64,000 nucleotides of DNA from Arthrobacter sp. AFG20 (GCF_002892795.1 NZ_PJMC01000002.1:248001-312000), one strand, 5' to 3'; positions 1 to 9,868 are shown, counted from the stretch's first letter. A program made the numbers and translations. Notes: generated from the letters alone by a model not told the origin.

Positions 1-2089
1 CTGTTTCCACAACAACTTGGAACCAATCAAAGTAGGAATCCACACGCTCGTCTGCGGGTGGCGTAACAAAGCTGTGCCCAAGCATGAATTCGGGCCCCAG
101 CGTCGAGTCGTTCTCGATAGAGGCATTCAAAGCCTCGAAACGATCCCGAACCGCTTCGAGTTGAGCAATGTCGACGTCGTGCTTGCTGCTCATCCAATCA
201 ATCCAATGTTGGTTGAGGGACGGAGAGAGCGGAATAAACCCGAACCGGCGGCGGAACGCCAAATCCATAATGGCCAGAGAACGGTCGGCCAGGTTCATGG
301 TGCCGATTATGTACAGGTTACTGGGAACGTGAACCGTATCGTCAGAATCGCGCGTATATGCGAGATGAAGGGCTTCCCGTGGTGACCGCTTGCCTGCCTC
401 GATGAGCGTCAGTAGTTCGCCGAAAACTTGGACGGGGTTTCCTCGGTTAATCTCTTCCACGAGAACTACATGTGGCACGTCTGGTGCCGCGTTCGCACGG
501 TCGACCATTTCCAGGAAGGGTCCATCGACGAGTCTCAGTTTGCCGTCAGATCCGGGCCGCCATCCGCGTACAAAGTCTTCGTATGACATGTTCGGGTGGA
601 ATTGAACCGCACGGATGGCTGATTTGAGGTCGTTGCTGCCAATCAGCGCGTAGGCGAGGCGTCTAGCGAGCCAAGTCTTTCCTGTACCCGGAGGACCTTG
701 GAGGATAATGTTCTTCTTCGACCGCCAGCGGTTGATGATGTCGTTGAGCTCGGAATGAGGGACGAAGCAGCCGTCGGCGACAATATCCGCAATCGAGTAC
801 GGCTTTAACGAAAATGCCGGGGCAAGTTCAGTCGTTGTCTCATCAGCGTTGTCCGTTGGCTCGATGGGTGCGGCGGGATCAAGGAACGCATTCCAAGAGA
901 GCTCCGGAAAAGAATGCACGGGATACTCAGGATCATCGAACTTGGAAATCAAAGTGTCGAGAATGCTCAAGTACTGGCTGCCGTTGGCCTGGAACAGGTT
1001 GCCGTCCAGCATGAGGACTGTTTTCAAATAGCTCCGAGACTGCCCGTCGAGCGGCAGAAAGTTCCAAGGGCGGGCCCAGAAGAGGCCCATGCTGAGTTTC
1101 CCGCCTACGCCATGGATGCGCCTTGCCGGGTCATAGGCTTTCGCGAACCTCATTCTCGAAACATCCTCGTTTGAGTCGGCAAGAGCCAGTGCCGCTTCGA
1201 AGACATCCCACAGAGCATCAATGTCGCCTTCGCTCCGTTCGGGTTTGTAAGAGAAGAACCATGAGTTCTGATTGTTCAGCAGCGGAATCGATTGAAAACC
1301 CGTTGGCGCCGGCGTCGTCACGCCGAGGACCTTGGCCCAGTCAGCGGCCAAAGCAGTGCGCTTCGCGTTAGTGATGCCGCGGTTAAAGGTGCCGAAGATA
1401 GTGAACGGACAGATGTCGTCCAATGGCAGGTACTCACCGTTCTCGTCCTTATCGGTTAGATACCCGAGAACGTCGTGGCTTGCCTGGAGGTCATTCAGAG
1501 CTGATAAAAGCTCATCGCGTCGATCCCTATATGAAAGAAGTGCTGTAGCCAGTTCCTCATAAAAGGTTGTCCAAGCAAAGTTCTCTTGGGGCGCCGGGTC
1601 CTCGTCACCGAATCGTTTGGCCCACGCCGCGACATTGCGGAATCTGTCGATGTCCTGCTGCTCGCCGTCGAAAGCAAACTGAATTAGGGCGTCAGGCATC
1701 CAGTCGCCGGGGAGCACCTTCCAAATAGTCGCCCGTCCGGTGTAAAAGTACCACTCTCGAGGCTCCCGAACAGGGTTCCAGTCAACGTCGACCCTTCGGC
1801 CATCTCCGTGGTTCCGAGTGATCCGTCCCGTCGCCTTGATGACCATGGTCGAAACCATGTGTCCCCGGGTATCGAAGGGGACGCCGTGCTTTCGTACGTA
1901 GCTCGATTTGATCGCAATTCGATCACCGGGCCGCATGGATTTCACGGTCTCCAGGTGACGGTCCTCGAACCCATTCTCCCAGATACCTTCGGTGAAGAAT
2001 CTTTGGGTTTGGTCCTGGGGTTCCTTATCCGCGTAAAAGGCCCCGACGAACCAGTATTGCGTCGGGAGGACGACCTCTTCTGATGACAT
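1..2089 (-). CDS. McrB-like GTPase subunit of a modification-dependent restriction system (3' end outside window)
   Basis: The reading frame is open from an ATG at 2087-2089 (AGGAG ten bases upstream) to the window edge, about 696 codons, so the C-terminus is missing. An N-terminal domain of about 120 residues (aromatic start YWFVGAFYADK) precedes an AAA+ module. Walker A GPPGTGKT lies near residue 465. The McrB-type Walker B, VLVEEINRGN, lies near 540, and the sensor region GTMNLADRS with a following RRRFGF lies near 595. McrB proteins hydrolyse GTP and drive the McrC nuclease on modified DNA. A mcrC gene would be expected just left of the window, but that is not visible. The NERD-helicase gene lies 89 bp upstream on the same strand, so the two may be co-transcribed. 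The family call is firm; the substrate recognised is unknown. Confidence 0.85.
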   Translation of the reverse strand, partial: MSSEEVVLPTQYWFVGAFYADKEPQDQTQRFFTEGIWENGFEDRHLETVKSMRPGDRIAIKSSYVRKHGVPFDTRGHMVSTMVIKATGRITRNHGDGRRVDVDWNPVREPREWYFYTGRATIWKVLPGDWMPDALIQFAFDGEQQDIDRFRNVAAWAKRFGDEDPAPQENFAWTTFYEELATALLSYRDRRDELLSALNDLQASHDVLGYLTDKDENGEYLPLDDICPFTIFGTFNRGITNAKRTALAADWAKVLGVTTPAPTGFQSIPLLNNQNSWFFSYKPERSEGDIDALWDVFEAALALADSNEDVSRMRFAKAYDPARRIHGVGGKLSMGLFWARPWNFLPLDGQSRSYLKTVLMLDGNLFQANGSQYLSILDTLISKFDDPEYPVHSFPELSWNAFLDPAAPIEPTDNADETTTELAPAFSLKPYSIADIVADGCFVPHSELNDIINRWRSKKNIILQGPPGTGKTWLARRLAYALIGSNDLKSAIRAVQFHPNMSYEDFVRGWRPGSDGKLRLVDGPFLEMVDRANAAPDVPHVVLVEEINRGNPVQVFGELLTLIEAGKRSPREALHLAYTRDSDDTVHVPSNLYIIGTMNLADRSLAIMDLAFRRRFGFIPLSPSLNQHWIDWMSSKHDVDIAQLEAVRDRFEALNASIENDSTLGPEFMLGHSFVTPPADERVDSYFDWFQVVVET

Positions 2090-2178
2090 ATCCGCTGAAC
2101 TCCTGTGGTCACATATGCCCCAAACCGAGGCCAAGGATTATTAGATCACCGCCCACGGACCTTGTGGGCCACTCGTGT

Positions 2179-3867
2179 TCAAGTCGATGGCACCCACGCC
2201 TCCGCCTTCGACAGCGCCAACTTCAGCTCCCGGCCGCCGGCTTCTTCCAGCAGTGCGCTCTCGCCGACCACTACCAACAAACTCCGCGCCCGGGACAGGC
2301 CGACGTACAGCTGCTCCGCCGCGCGTTCCGGGTCCTTGAAGCCATTGACGCACAGCACCACAACAGAGCGCTCCAGCCCCTTGAATCCCAGCACGTGGCC
2401 GTAGAACACATCGTTGTTTGCATGGAAGTCGAGCCAGTATTCGGCGATGGAGCCGTTGTCGAAGCGCTCCTGGTGCACGGGATGCCTCGACTTGGTGGTC
2501 AGGAGGGCGATCTGGCTGTTGGCCCAGCCCTCGTCCATCAGCGCGTCGATGCAGCCGTCGGCGGCACCGAGGGCGTCATCGGTAAGGCATTCGACCCTCC
2601 GGACGGGCAGGCCGGTCCCGCCGCGGGGCGTGAAATGCTCGCCGGCGAACGACTTGAACGTCTCGGCGATCTTCCGGGTGTTGCGCAGATTCTCATCGAT
2701 GTGAATGGGAACAAAGGTGGCCGTCGGGCCTGAGGTGAGGTCCGCCGTCGTGCCGCCCCACCTCTTGTAGACGTCCTGGCGGTCATCCATGAAGGCGTAG
2801 ACTTCACTGTTCCCGGGGTCTGTGGTGCAGGCGAGCAGGGCTTCCCACCACAGTGGGGCAAAGTCCTGGGCCTCATCGATGACGACGGCGTCCAGCCGCT
2901 CGTGCGGCCCAAGCCCGGCTCCCAGCTCCTTGAGCATGCGCGGCATCTCGACGTCGAAGTAGTCCTGTCCGGAACCGTCCTCCACGCCCAGCCCGCGGAC
3001 GTATTCGTGAAATTCGCCGGTGAAGACGGGCTGGTTCTGCCGCCAGCCGGATACCTGCCGCTGGAGGTACTGGCCGAGGCCCTTGTTGTAGCAGAAAAGT
3101 CCCACGCGTTTGCCCTGCCGGCAGAGCAGCCTGGACTTTTCCAGGGCGAGCCAGGTCTTGCCGCTGCCCGCACCGCCAGTGAACCGCACGCGCCTGAGCG
3201 ACCGGGTGGCCTGCAACAGCACGGCCTGCCGCTCCGTAAGGTGGTCCTGCGCGTCCTCGGCTTCCTGCGGATCCGGCAGCCCGTCGGAGTCCTTGTTCAG
3301 GTCCCCGCTGAGGTGCCGGCAGATACGCTCCACGAAGGCGGGCGCCAGCGCGCAGGCGCCGCCGCCTTCGTTTTCGATGGCATGCCGTATCAGGTCCGCC
3401 GGTGACTTCATGTCGGTTTGGTCCAGGATCAGCGAACGGGGGCATCCGGCCATCTCCCAGTCCCTCGGGACGTCCGTGTAGGGAAGGCTCACGAGGTATG
3501 CGAAGCGGCTGCTGAGCTTGGAACCGAGCCGGCCTTCGAGCCAGGTCTTGAACGCATGCTGCGAATTCTGGGACTGCGCTACCGGGCTCTGGATCTTGTG
3601 CCTGCCGACCCTATCGGACTGGTACCACTGCCCATTTTCGACGCCGACCTTTCCGCCCTTGACTTCGATGGCGGCCACGCCGACGCCGGGCCACAGCACC
3701 AGCAGGTCGATCTCGTGCTCAGCCCGCCCATCCCGGACCTGGACGGAATGGGCCAGGACACAGTCGTCCGGCAGGCTTCTCCGGAGAGCTTCCCACGCAA
3801 CCCGTTCGGCCGATTGGCCGTCACCGAACTCCGGCTTCTCCGGAATGCATCTCACCGCTGCCCCCAT
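2179..3867 (-). CDS. NERD-domain nuclease fused to UvrD/Rep-type helicase
   Basis: 562 residues. The N-terminal NERD nuclease-related domain (about 15-130) shows an E-x-D...ExK pattern: the acidic pair in AEHEID (D54), then AAIEVKGG with E68 and K70. A superfamily 1 helicase follows: Walker A GGAGSGKTW at 231-239, Walker B VVIDEAQDF in the middle, GFKGLE and the motif VI-like QLYVGLSRAR near the C-terminus. NERD-helicases are common in phage-defence islands and mobile elements, where they are thought to process nucleic acid. The specific role here is not known. It lies upstream of the McrB-like gene on the same strand with 89 bp between them. The ATG at 3865-3867 has no strong ribosome site, and an in-frame GTG five codons further in is an alternative start. 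Confidence 0.85.
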   Translation of the reverse strand: MGAAVRCIPEKPEFGDGQSAERVAWEALRRSLPDDCVLAHSVQVRDGRAEHEIDLLVLWPGVGVAAIEVKGGKVGVENGQWYQSDRVGRHKIQSPVAQSQNSQHAFKTWLEGRLGSKLSSRFAYLVSLPYTDVPRDWEMAGCPRSLILDQTDMKSPADLIRHAIENEGGGACALAPAFVERICRHLSGDLNKDSDGLPDPQEAEDAQDHLTERQAVLLQATRSLRRVRFTGGAGSGKTWLALEKSRLLCRQGKRVGLFCYNKGLGQYLQRQVSGWRQNQPVFTGEFHEYVRGLGVEDGSGQDYFDVEMPRMLKELGAGLGPHERLDAVVIDEAQDFAPLWWEALLACTTDPGNSEVYAFMDDRQDVYKRWGGTTADLTSGPTATFVPIHIDENLRNTRKIAETFKSFAGEHFTPRGGTGLPVRRVECLTDDALGAADGCIDALMDEGWANSQIALLTTKSRHPVHQERFDNGSIAEYWLDFHANNDVFYGHVLGFKGLERSVVVLCVNGFKDPERAAEQLYVGLSRARSLLVVVGESALLEEAGGRELKLALSKAEAWVPST

Positions 3868-3899
3868 GCCCTATGGCGGCTACCGCGCCGCGGAATATT

Positions 3900-4260
3900 T
3901 TGATCATCTTATGGTGCAGATCACTCATTGGCGGACAACAAGCGTGAACGGTGCGTACATGCTTCAGCTTTGCTGAGGAACTCCATGAACAGAGGGTTCG
4001 GCCGCGCCCCAGGCAGGACCCGGCGCAGGTCTTCCAGGGGTCGCAGTGGGCTGGCCGGCAATCAACGCCTCCACGGTGTCGGCCGAGCGCCAGGCTCCAG
4101 ACCCGAGACCGCAATCAGTCTGATGTACCGGTGACGATCAGACGGCCACCAGTTCCTCAACGGCTCCCCCTCGTTGCCCAGGACTGTTGTGATCCTGGGC
4201 TTGCCGGTCGTGGCGCCCCGATCACGCGCGGCTTCAAAGGCGGAAGGGGCACCTCGAGTA
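3900..4260 (-). pseudogene. degenerate coding fragment, unidentified
   Basis: No intact gene lies between 3868 and 4332. On the minus strand, stretches that read like real protein occur in successive frames: a segment ending RYIRLIAVSGLEPG, then TVEALIAGQP, then PLEDLRRVLPGARPNPLFM and a stop near 3928. Joining them needs two frameshifts. I do not recognise the family. The likeliest reading is a decayed gene, but chance open frames in GC-rich DNA cannot be excluded. The right-hand end (4261-4332) is the leader of the next gene. Confidence 0.25.
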
Positions 4261-4332
4261 GACCCGAAGCGGTGCGGTGCCTCGCCGTGGTAAGTTGCAA
4301 GCCGTATCGGCGTTTGTTCAATTGGGGGGAAA

Positions 4333-5622
4333 ATGCTCAGAAATGGTCTTTTTGACGGGTTTGAAGCCTACCGTGTGCCAGCCGAGAGAGACCTTCGTGA
4401 GGCACTCAAGAATGGCATCGTAGCCGTTGACACCAACGTTCTCTTGAATCTTTATCGCTACGCTGAAACTACCGTCGAAGACCTTCTGCGTGTACTAGGT
4501 ACAACCGACGACAGGCTTTTTGTGCCTCACCAAGTTGTTCGAGAATTTTGGCGCAACAGGCAGGGCGTATTGGGAAATCCGACTAGTGCCATCAAGGACA
4601 CCCAATCTGCATTGACTAAGAATCACACATCAACAGCTGATGCGATAAGACGCTGGGCGAAAAACGTCGCTGCCGATCCGGCCGTCAGAAACGAAATACT
4701 GAGTCTCGTCGACCAGTTCTTTGTCGACATCAAGGACCGGATTGGTGACGGCAAGCCGACTCGAGTAAGTGTTGCGACACCGACAGACGATGATCGACTT
4801 CTCGTACGAATCGCCGAACTTCTCGAGGGCCGTGTTGGCACCCCTCTCACTCCCGATGACTGGGAAAAATGCGTTGCTGAAGGTGAACGCCGGGTCGAGA
4901 AGATGGTTCCCCCAGGGTACATGGACGTAGACAAACTCGAATCGGACCTTCCTGAAGGCGCATCAGGCGACTACCTAGTGTGGTTTGAACTTCTACGTGA
5001 AGGGGAGGCTCAGAAAAAGCCATTGATTTTGGTTACGTCCGATACCAAAGAGGACTGGTGGAATCAGCCAAATGGCTCTCGGCCTCTCGGACCACGAAGG
5101 GAGCTAGTGGAGGAATACTCGGCTGCCAGTGGCCATCAAGTGTTTCTCCTTGAACCAGCTGACCTTCTTAGCCTCTCAGACTCACTCGGTATTGATACCC
5201 GAAGCGAATCTGTGCAGGACATCGAACGAGTCAAGAATGAGCCCACAGAAGCGACCCCGTGGACGCCTGAGTCCGTCCATGCCGTCCTTGACGAGCTCGA
5301 AAGACAAGGACACGTTCAAGCCTTCGTCATCCGCGAGGCCGCGGATCACGGCGGGAAAATCACCCGCGAGCGTGTTTACGAAATAGATGGGCGCAGCGAC
5401 GAACAGATGCTTAGAGGTTTTACGCGGCCGGTTCGGCGTGTTACTAATGAGCTCCAAGCTTTGGGGCTGGTCCCAGAGGGGGTTGCCTCATTGCTGCGAG
5501 CCGTCTACGAAACAGGTGTGAAGTCTTCACATTTCGGGATACCCGCTGAAGTTGTGGAGATCTTGGAGTCCCGCGTAACCCCCACTGACGGCCTGTCACC
5601 GATGAAGGACACTAATACGTAA
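4333..5622 (+). CDS. PIN-like domain protein (PIN_8/DUF4935 type)
   Basis: 429 residues. The N-terminal PIN-like fold shows VAVDTNVLLNLYRY (D33) and a second acid in VVREFW (E71). A later acidic site is in ILVTSDTKEDWW, near residue 235. These fit the metal-binding acids of PIN-type ribonucleases. The C-terminal third (about 310-429) is a separate region, possibly helical and nucleic-acid binding, that I do not recognise. Proteins with this PIN_8 domain are frequent in defence and mobile islands, but their target is mostly unknown. The start is well supported: a purine-rich GGGGGGAAA directly precedes the ATG. It stands alone, and its 3' end overlaps a possible small minus-strand gene. Confidence 0.75.
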   Translation: MLRNGLFDGFEAYRVPAERDLREALKNGIVAVDTNVLLNLYRYAETTVEDLLRVLGTTDDRLFVPHQVVREFWRNRQGVLGNPTSAIKDTQSALTKNHTSTADAIRRWAKNVAADPAVRNEILSLVDQFFVDIKDRIGDGKPTRVSVATPTDDDRLLVRIAELLEGRVGTPLTPDDWEKCVAEGERRVEKMVPPGYMDVDKLESDLPEGASGDYLVWFELLREGEAQKKPLILVTSDTKEDWWNQPNGSRPLGPRRELVEEYSAASGHQVFLLEPADLLSLSDSLGIDTRSESVQDIERVKNEPTEATPWTPESVHAVLDELERQGHVQAFVIREAADHGGKITRERVYEIDGRSDEQMLRGFTRPVRRVTNELQALGLVPEGVASLLRAVYETGVKSSHFGIPAEVVEILESRVTPTDGLSPMKDTNT

Positions 5623-5854
5623 AAGCGCGATCGCGTCATTCCCCGGGGCCAATTTCTCCCGAACTTCTGCGGTTACCCTAAAAGGTCCGTCAAACTGATC
5701 GCCCAGGTACGGAGACCCTGTGAGTGTTCCTTTCTGCAATTTGAGACGAGCAGTGGTGCCCGCGACTTCAATGAACCGAGGTCGACCGAGGCTGTGCAGG
5801 GTCCCAAGGTGTGGGCACTTTCTGGGGACATCGAAGGACCTTGGACGTACTCAT
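5596..5854 (-). pseudogene. possible small gene with one frameshift, unknown
   Basis: The 362 bp between the PIN gene and the helicase hold a protein-like minus-strand frame: RPRFIEVAGTTARLKLQKG continuing through FDGPFRVTAEVREKLAPGN to a stop at 5596-5598. That frame has no ATG. An ATG at 5852-5854 starts a short frame (MSTSKVLRCPQK) that would join it if one A were removed from the run near 5806. The product would be about 85 residues, beginning with a Cys-Pro motif. It overlaps the end of the PIN gene by 27 bp. I do not recognise it, and it may be chance. Confidence 0.3.
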
Positions 5855-5984
5855 GGCGGCCAGTGAACCATCGATGCTCAAGTCCCGGAGGTTACTGCGT
5901 GATAACACTCTGCTTTTGTCCAGTAACTCCCGTTCAACACGAAGCCGGCTGGCCTTTCTTGCCTGGACAAAATAACCTGGCGCA

Positions 5985-8900
5985 ATGGCTAGGTTCATTG
6001 GGGGAGAGTCCGCGGAGAAGCTGCGCGAGGGCTTGTACGAACTTCTCAGCACGGAAGCTCTCGGCAATTTGCTACACGACGAACAACATTTGCAGCCAAT
6101 CTTCGCAGAGATAGCCGAACACGACGCCCCCGACATGCTCTCCCGCCACGTCGCCAATGCCGTCCGCGACGCTCTCACCGCAGCCAAACCGGCAGATAGA
6201 GTCGGTCTAGCTAACCGCCTCCTGCAGGAACTGAAGACCACTAACCGCATCAGTCCAGGTCCCACCCAACTCCACGCTCTCCACCGCCCTGACACGCTAA
6301 AGCGCAGGCAGCTTCGCCGGCCCACCACTAAGCTGTCCGACTCCGCCCTCCTCACCAACAGCAAGGATGACCCCAACCTTGCCGCCGAACTCCGCACCGA
6401 GATCGAGTCAGCCGACACCGTCGACCTCCTCTGTGCCTTCATCCGCTGGACCGGCCTTCGGCTTCTCGAACCCGCCCTCGAGCAGCTAAGGGATCGCGGC
6501 GTCAGGCTGCGAGTCATCACCACAACATATATGGGAGCAACGGAGCGCCGGGCCATTGACCACCTGGTACAGCGCTACGGCGCCGAGGTGAAGATCAGCT
6601 ACGAGATACATTCAACGCGTCTCCACGCCAAGGCCTGGCTGTTCCGACGCAACTCCGGCTTCCACACGGCTTACGTCGGCAGCTCCAACCTCAGCAGCGC
6701 TGCGCTCCTCGACGGCCTTGAGTGGAACGTCCGCCTCAGCTCGGTAGCCACACCGGACCTGCTAAAGAAGTTCGAGGTCACCTTCGACAGCTACTGGGAA
6801 CAGCGCGCATTCCACAGTTACGACCCCCAACGGGACGCGGGCAAGCTGGACGCCGCCCTTGCCCGTAACGGCGGCAAACTCACCGGGCCTCCGGACGCTG
6901 CAACAGGTTTGGAAGTCGAGCCCTTCCTCCACCAGGTCGAGATGCTCGAGGATCTCGAAGCAGAGCGGGACAAGGGATACCACCGCAATCTGCTCGTGGC
7001 CGCCACGGGTACCGGTAAGACAGTCATCGCTGCCCTGGACTACAAACGCCTCTGCGAAGCGGCCGGCCGAGAGCTGAACCTGCTCTTCGTGGCACACCGC
7101 CAGGAGATTCTCAAGCAGTCCCTACGGACCTATCGCGACGTGCTGCAGAAGGGTTCCTTTGGCGAGCTGTTCGTCGGTGAGCACAAGCCAAAGGACTGGA
7201 GACACGTCTTCGCAAGCGTTCAGTCCCTTGCTGCACTGGGAATGGACAAGATCAGGCCGGACGACTTTGACGTCGTCGTGATCGACGAGTTCCACCACGC
7301 CGAAGCGCCTACCTACCGGAGGCTCATAGACCACCTCAAGCCCAAGGAACTCCTCGGCCTGACGGCAACACCGGAACGCGGCGACGGGGTGGACGTCGCC
7401 AAGCAGTTTTTCGAGGGTCGGCGGGCCAGCGAACTCCGGTTGTGGGACGCGCTCGACGCCGATCTGCTGGTCCCGTTTCACTACTTCGGAGTCTCGGACG
7501 ACGTTGACCTCAGCCGCTTGGAGTGGAAGCGCGGCAGCTACGACATCGGCCAGCTCGATGCCCTCTACACCGGCAACGAGGCCCGTGCCGGCAAGGTGAT
7601 TCGCGATCTCCGGGACAAGGTCACCAGCACGAGTGATATGAGGGCTATCGGCTTCTGCGTCTCCGTGCAGCACGCCGCCTATATGGCCGAGGTCTTCAAC
7701 CGGGCCGGTATATCCTCAGTTGCGGTTTCGGGGCAGACCGACGACGCCGAACGCGCCCTCGCGCTGCAACGGCTGCGGTCCCGCGAAATCAACTGCATCT
7801 TCGCCGTCGACCTGTTCAATGAGGGCCTGGATTTGCCCGAGGTAGACACCATACTGCTGCTCCGGCCCACGCAAAGCGCCACGATTTTCCTCCAACAGCT
7901 GGGCCGGGGGCTTCGTCGCGCCGGAGACAAGGCCGTGCTCACGGTGCTGGACTTCATTGGACAGCAGCGCCGTGAGTTCCGTTTCGACCTCAGGTTTCGC
8001 GCCCTAACCGGCTACGGCCGCAAGGAGCTGGAGAAGGCCATTGAGGACGAATTTCCCTTCCTACCGTCTGGCTCGCAGATCGTGCTTGACCGGGTGGCGC
8101 AGGATGTGGTGCTCGAGAACATTAAGGCGCAGCTCAGGTTCAACAGGGCTCAGCTGGTGCGGGACATTGCCTCGTACGGGGAAACAGAGCTAGAAGCTTA
8201 CCTGGAGAAGTCCGGCAGCGAGCTGAAGTCCATCTATCGTTCCACGAAGGACTCCTGGACCGGTTACCTCCGCCAGGCCGGGCTGATCGAGGGATATTCA
8301 CCGCTCGAAACAGTCCTCAGCGGAAAAATCTACGCTCTTTCGGACGACGCCGAGAAAAAGCTGCTTGCGCGCATGGTGCGGCTGATTCACGTAGACGACC
8401 CAGAGCGCGCGGAGGCGTACTCCATGCTTGTTAGCCCAGGTGCGCCCAGTTATGCGCAGCTTGGCCCGCGAGAGCAAACCTTCGCCCGCATGCTCTTTTA
8501 CACGCTGTGGGATGACGGCGGCGGTTTTCAGGCCTACGACGCCGGCCTGGACCATCTGCGCGGATACCCGTTTGTTTGCAGCGAAATCCGCCAGCTGGTG
8601 AAGCTGGGAGTGGCAGCATCCAAGCATACCGGCAAGAGCCTGGGCGCAGGCTTGCAGCACATCCCGCTGCTCACCCACGCGACGTACCGGCGGGAAGAGG
8701 TACTGGCAGCCCTTCAGTACGGTTCCCTGGAGCTGGGCAAGAATGTGCAGCACCGGGAGGGTGTGGCCTGGTGCCCGGCAACGGCTACAGATGCGTTCTT
8801 TGTGACCCTCAGCAAGGACGATAGGAACCATTCCGCCACGACGATGTACAAGGACTACGCCATCAGCCCCGAGCTGTTCCACTGGGAGTCGCAGAACGCA

Positions 8901-9140
8901 ACCTCGCCCAGCAGCCCGACAGGTAAGCGGTACTTGGACAGGCTGAAGCACGAGTCGCACATCCTGCTTTTCACCCGGGACACCGCCGAGGACGAGACCG
9001 GCTTAACGGTTCCCTACACCTCCCTGGGCCAAATGGATTATGTCCAGCACTCGGGGGAGAAGCCGATTGCTATCACCTGGAAGCTGCACCGGCCGATGCC
9101 GGGGGACGTGTTCGCGTCCGCGGCTGCGGTGGCTCAATGA
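5985..9140 (+). CDS. PLD-nuclease / SF2 helicase / DUF3427 defence-type protein
   Basis: 1051 residues in three parts. A phospholipase-D-type nuclease domain (about 130-270) carries HAKAWLF (H214, K216) and the downstream GSSNLS. A superfamily 2 helicase (about 315-690) has Walker A ATGTGKT near 340-346, the DEAH-like box DEFH at 434-437, GLTATPER and the motif VI QQLGRGLRRAG. A long C-terminal region (about 700-1051) matches the DUF3427 architecture, ending in a domain with LGQMDYVQHSGEKPI. This architecture is known from defence islands, where it is presumed to cut or unwind foreign DNA. It stands alone with no partner gene beside it. The ribosome site before the ATG is weak, so the start could be slightly different. 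Confidence 0.88.
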   Translation: MARFIGGESAEKLREGLYELLSTEALGNLLHDEQHLQPIFAEIAEHDAPDMLSRHVANAVRDALTAAKPADRVGLANRLLQELKTTNRISPGPTQLHALHRPDTLKRRQLRRPTTKLSDSALLTNSKDDPNLAAELRTEIESADTVDLLCAFIRWTGLRLLEPALEQLRDRGVRLRVITTTYMGATERRAIDHLVQRYGAEVKISYEIHSTRLHAKAWLFRRNSGFHTAYVGSSNLSSAALLDGLEWNVRLSSVATPDLLKKFEVTFDSYWEQRAFHSYDPQRDAGKLDAALARNGGKLTGPPDAATGLEVEPFLHQVEMLEDLEAERDKGYHRNLLVAATGTGKTVIAALDYKRLCEAAGRELNLLFVAHRQEILKQSLRTYRDVLQKGSFGELFVGEHKPKDWRHVFASVQSLAALGMDKIRPDDFDVVVIDEFHHAEAPTYRRLIDHLKPKELLGLTATPERGDGVDVAKQFFEGRRASELRLWDALDADLLVPFHYFGVSDDVDLSRLEWKRGSYDIGQLDALYTGNEARAGKVIRDLRDKVTSTSDMRAIGFCVSVQHAAYMAEVFNRAGISSVAVSGQTDDAERALALQRLRSREINCIFAVDLFNEGLDLPEVDTILLLRPTQSATIFLQQLGRGLRRAGDKAVLTVLDFIGQQRREFRFDLRFRALTGYGRKELEKAIEDEFPFLPSGSQIVLDRVAQDVVLENIKAQLRFNRAQLVRDIASYGETELEAYLEKSGSELKSIYRSTKDSWTGYLRQAGLIEGYSPLETVLSGKIYALSDDAEKKLLARMVRLIHVDDPERAEAYSMLVSPGAPSYAQLGPREQTFARMLFYTLWDDGGGFQAYDAGLDHLRGYPFVCSEIRQLVKLGVAASKHTGKSLGAGLQHIPLLTHATYRREEVLAALQYGSLELGKNVQHREGVAWCPATATDAFFVTLSKDDRNHSATTMYKDYAISPELFHWESQNATSPSSPTGKRYLDRLKHESHILLFTRDTAEDETGLTVPYTSLGQMDYVQHSGEKPIAITWKLHRPMPGDVFASAAAVAQ

Positions 9141-9266
9141 AGGCTGCAGGAGAGGGAATCTGAAGCGGCACTCCAGCTCTGGTCGCCGGTCAGACCGCGG
9201 TTCCAGGATTTGTGCGAGGCCGGACGCCGAAAATGAGACGTGGGCATGCTTCTTGACAGGACCCGG

Positions 9267-9868
9267 TCAGTCGTTCGGATGGGCAGCAAGATATCTCCGA
9301 AGAATCAGGACGGCTTCGTGGATATGGTTAAGCTTTAGTTGTTCGTGCGGTCCGTCGTAGTCCAAGGGGTCCATCAATCGCCACTTCTCCGACTCAGAAA
9401 AGAGGTGGAAATAGTGGTGGGCAGACTTGCGAGCCTCCCGGGTGCGGTCCCTGTAGTTACCCTCGATTGTGTCAGGGCGCTGGAAGATTAAGTGATTCTC
9501 CCAGTCGGAAGACACCTCTTCGAGTACCCGAAGATACTCTCGCAGGGTTCGGTTTCGACACGTGTCAGCGATGGTCGAAAACAGTACCGGGGAGGATTTG
9601 CGGGGAATCGGGGCGGAACGTCTTGCTCGCTGGTGTAGGCGAGGACTCTCTCCTGAGTCAGATCCTCCGGCCCACGCAGCGCATCGGGATCACTCGGCTT
9701 AAAGGTGTGGCGGATGACGTGTATGTTCTCCAGGGGGACCGCTGGATCACAGTCCGAACCTATGCCGCTAAGCACATGACCCAGGGTAAGGGACGCGCGG
9801 GAATCCAGCTCTGCAGAGACCATGGTCTCCGCAGGCACGTAGAGGGCAGAGGCTCGCAGATCAGACAC
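9267..9868 (-). pseudogene. unknown ~200-residue protein broken by one frameshift
   Basis: Two overlapping minus-strand frames read as one protein. The N-terminal part (from ATG 9868) runs through DPDALRGPEDLTQERVL. The C-terminal part contains RNRTLREYLRVLEEVSSDW and NHIHEAVLILRRYLAAHPND and stops at 9267. Adding one G to the run near 9590 on the minus strand joins them as PANPPRVLFSTIADTC. I do not recognise the family, and no catalytic motif is obvious. It may be a decayed island gene or carry a sequencing error. The two frames also exist as separate ORFs of 126 and 82 codons. Confidence 0.5.

Noticed and set aside
17-605. Plus-strand frames of 122 and 71 codons at the left edge
   Set aside because: They are antisense to the McrB-like gene, whose motifs fix the minus strand as coding.
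2083-2733. 216-codon plus-strand frame
   Set aside because: Antisense to the helicase C-terminal motifs and without any recognisable domain.
5768-6556. 262-codon minus-strand frame rich in Ser and Arg
   Set aside because: Composition typical of a shadow frame; it lies opposite the N-terminus of the PLD-helicase.
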